Part shown: positions 62,717 to 64,000 of the stretch, piece after piece
Numbering within the stretch: the first letter of the stretch is position 1
Layout of the letters: the number at the start of each line of letters is the position of its first letter
DNA from: Dyella mobilis
Lineage (GTDB): Bacteria; Pseudomonadota; Gammaproteobacteria; Xanthomonadales; Rhodanobacteraceae
Direction of reading: 5' to 3'
Assembly: GCF_016904945.1 (NCBI RefSeq)
Contig: NZ_JADIKF010000039.1
Coordinates: 62,001 to 126,000 of the forward strand
DNA length: 64,000 bases
Position numbers and translations under genes: made by a program
The notes under the pieces: generated by a model
Seen by the model: the letters and a program-made list of their open reading frames with translations, nothing else
What the model was told of the DNA's origin: nothing
Database searches by the model: none

Positions 62717-64000
62717 ATGTCTCGTGTTTCCGTTGCCGGTTCCCTGCATGCCACGCCCCACCTGCTTTCCCGTCTTGCGTTGGCGGTAGGGTTGGCACTT
62801 GTGGCCGGCACAGCCGGTGCGCAGCAAGTACGTGTAGACAGCGTGCCTGCGCCGCAGGATGTGCCTTATCCCGGGACGGTGACGCTGCACGTTGATGCCA
62901 ACGACACGGCCCAGGGCATTTTCCGGGTGCATGAAACGATTCCGGTCAAGGCAGGTGCGTTGACGCTGCTGTATCCGCAGTGGATTCCCGGCGATCACTC
63001 GCCCACCGGCCCGATCAGCATGCTGGCCGGCCTGGACGTCAGCGCCAACGGCAAGTCGCTCAAATGGAAGCGCGACGAATACAACGTGTATGCCTTCCAC
63101 GTGGATGTACCAGAAGGTGTTTCCAGCATCGAGGTGTCTTTCCAGTACCTGTCCGGTCGCACCGATAGCGAAGGCTTCGAGATGACTGATCGCATGATGG
63201 ATATGGAATGGAGCAAAGTGTCGCTCTATCCGGCCGGCTATTTTTCGCGCGACATCACCTTTGCGCCGAGCGTGACGCTGCCCCAGGGATGGCAGTTGGG
63301 TACGGCGCTGGAAACGGCCTCGCAGTCGGGCGATACGACCACCTTCAAGCCGGTGACCTTCAACAACCTGGTCGACTCGCCGATCTACGCCGGCCGTTAT
63401 TTCAAGCGCGTGGATCTCAATCCGGGCGGCGATGCGCCGGTGCATCTGGATGTCGTGGCCGACGAGCCGAAGTATCTGGAAATCACGCCCGAGCAGTTGA
63501 AGGCGCATCGCGCCTTGGTGACCCAGGCGGAAAAGCTGTTCGGCTCGCATCACTACGATCACTACGATTTCCTGTTCTCGCTTTCGGATCAGCTGAGCGG
63601 CAACGGCACCGAGCATCATCAGTCCAGCGAGAACGGCCTGGATGCCGACTATTTCACCGCCTGGGACGATGCGGCGCCGGGACGCGATCTGTTGCCGCAT
63701 GAGTTCACGCATTCCTGGAACGGCAAGTTCCGTCGGCCTGCCGATTTGTGGACACCCAATTTCAACGTGCCGATGGGCGACTCCCTGCTATGGGTCTACG
63801 AAGGGCAAACCCAGTATTGGGGTTATGTGCTGTCTGCCCGCTCGGGTCTGTGGACGGCGGAGCAATTCCGCGATGCCCTGGCGATGGAGGCGGCCAACTA
63901 CGACCGCAATCGCGTAGGTTTCCAGTGGCGCACGCTGGAAGACACCACCAACGATCCCACTGCCGCCCGCCGTTCCAGCCTGCCGTATCGCAGCTGGCAG
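62717..64000 (+). CDS. M61-family metallopeptidase, C-terminus beyond the window
   Basis: The frame runs 428 codons from the ATG at 62717 to the right edge. A signal peptide (cut near AGAQQ) precedes a beta-rich N-terminal domain. The catalytic domain has the gluzincin motif HEFTHSWN (H328, E329, H332) and the downstream block LLWVYEGQTQYWG that supplies the third zinc ligand (Glu). M61 enzymes are glycyl aminopeptidases; the usual PDZ domain would lie outside the window. GGAG lies seven to ten bases before the ATG. Confidence 0.93.
   Translation, partial: MSRVSVAGSLHATPHLLSRLALAVGLALVAGTAGAQQVRVDSVPAPQDVPYPGTVTLHVDANDTAQGIFRVHETIPVKAGALTLLYPQWIPGDHSPTGPISMLAGLDVSANGKSLKWKRDEYNVYAFHVDVPEGVSSIEVSFQYLSGRTDSEGFEMTDRMMDMEWSKVSLYPAGYFSRDITFAPSVTLPQGWQLGTALETASQSGDTTTFKPVTFNNLVDSPIYAGRYFKRVDLNPGGDAPVHLDVVADEPKYLEITPEQLKAHRALVTQAEKLFGSHHYDHYDFLFSLSDQLSGNGTEHHQSSENGLDADYFTAWDDAAPGRDLLPHEFTHSWNGKFRRPADLWTPNFNVPMGDSLLWVYEGQTQYWGYVLSARSGLWTAEQFRDALAMEAANYDRNRVGFQWRTLEDTTNDPTAARRSSLPYRSWQ

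Overview
The window looks like chromosomal DNA of a gammaproteobacterium of the Xanthomonadales, most likely Rhodanobacteraceae (Dyella, Rhodanobacter or Luteibacter type). The reasons are the high-GC coding style, the petABC-sspAB block, the miaB/ybeZ/ybeY cluster, a large TonB-dependent receptor, and C/G-rich palindromes scattered between genes. This assignment is an inference from gene content; no 16S gene is present. I see no insertion sequence, prophage, CRISPR array, rRNA operon or replication origin.

Layout. 1-6172 is a surface-polysaccharide segment that is visibly AT-richer at its left edge: a GNAT-WbqC fusion cut by the window edge, a GT-C membrane glycosyltransferase with a TPR tail, corA, and an acyltransferase-3/SGNH O-acetylase. 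6212-13224 (minus) is a DUF4105 membrane protein, corC/ybeX, a six-hairpin-like secreted protein, ybeY, ybeZ (PhoH), a GNAT and miaB. 13517-15841 holds a lytic transglycosylase convergent with a DegS/DegQ-type protease. 16074-19847 encodes the cytochrome bc1 complex (petABC) followed by sspA-sspB. 19976-23644 (minus) is DUF1631, nadC and DUF3301. 23741-30203 contains a Trm112-like protein, purE-purK, sodB, grxD-SDR-marC and a two-domain PlsC-GNAT acyltransferase. 30204-33230 is a long structured leader and a TonB-dependent receptor. 33383-34911 is ppnN and tRNA-Asn. 34954-35923 is a gene-poor stretch that holds a well-formed candidate small RNA. 35924-41934 has a transglycosylase-like protein, lgt-thyA-folA, a Nudix-ThiE fusion, a DUF2007 protein, apt and msrA.

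41974-48295 (minus) is a compact five-gene unit: two LAB_N membrane proteins, an ArnT-like glycosyltransferase, an asparagine-synthase-like amidotransferase and a GH89 alpha-N-acetylglucosaminidase. 48507-57931 is mixed housekeeping and membrane functions: YciI-like, Kir-type potassium channel, HAD phosphatase with a CPXCG protein, pncA, cardiolipin synthase, an FAD-binding protein with a cysteine-dioxygenase-like cupin, TonB and hemolysin III. 57966-64000 has DUF885, DUF456, a small RIO-like kinase, a ferredoxin-NADP reductase and an M61 peptidase cut by the right edge.

The most interesting unexplained signals are in the RNA layer. At 35204-35340 an extended -10 promoter, a closed multi-stem RNA with a very C-rich apical loop and an intrinsic terminator line up to the base. 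At 57008-57072 a minus-strand terminator with no gene in front of it sits beside a hairpin whose minus-strand loop is also C-rich. Both resemble the general design of C-rich-loop small RNAs such as sX13 of Xanthomonas. Other points are the alternative hairpins in the TonB-receptor leader, the five-gene glycan/lipid unit and the GNAT-WbqC fusion.
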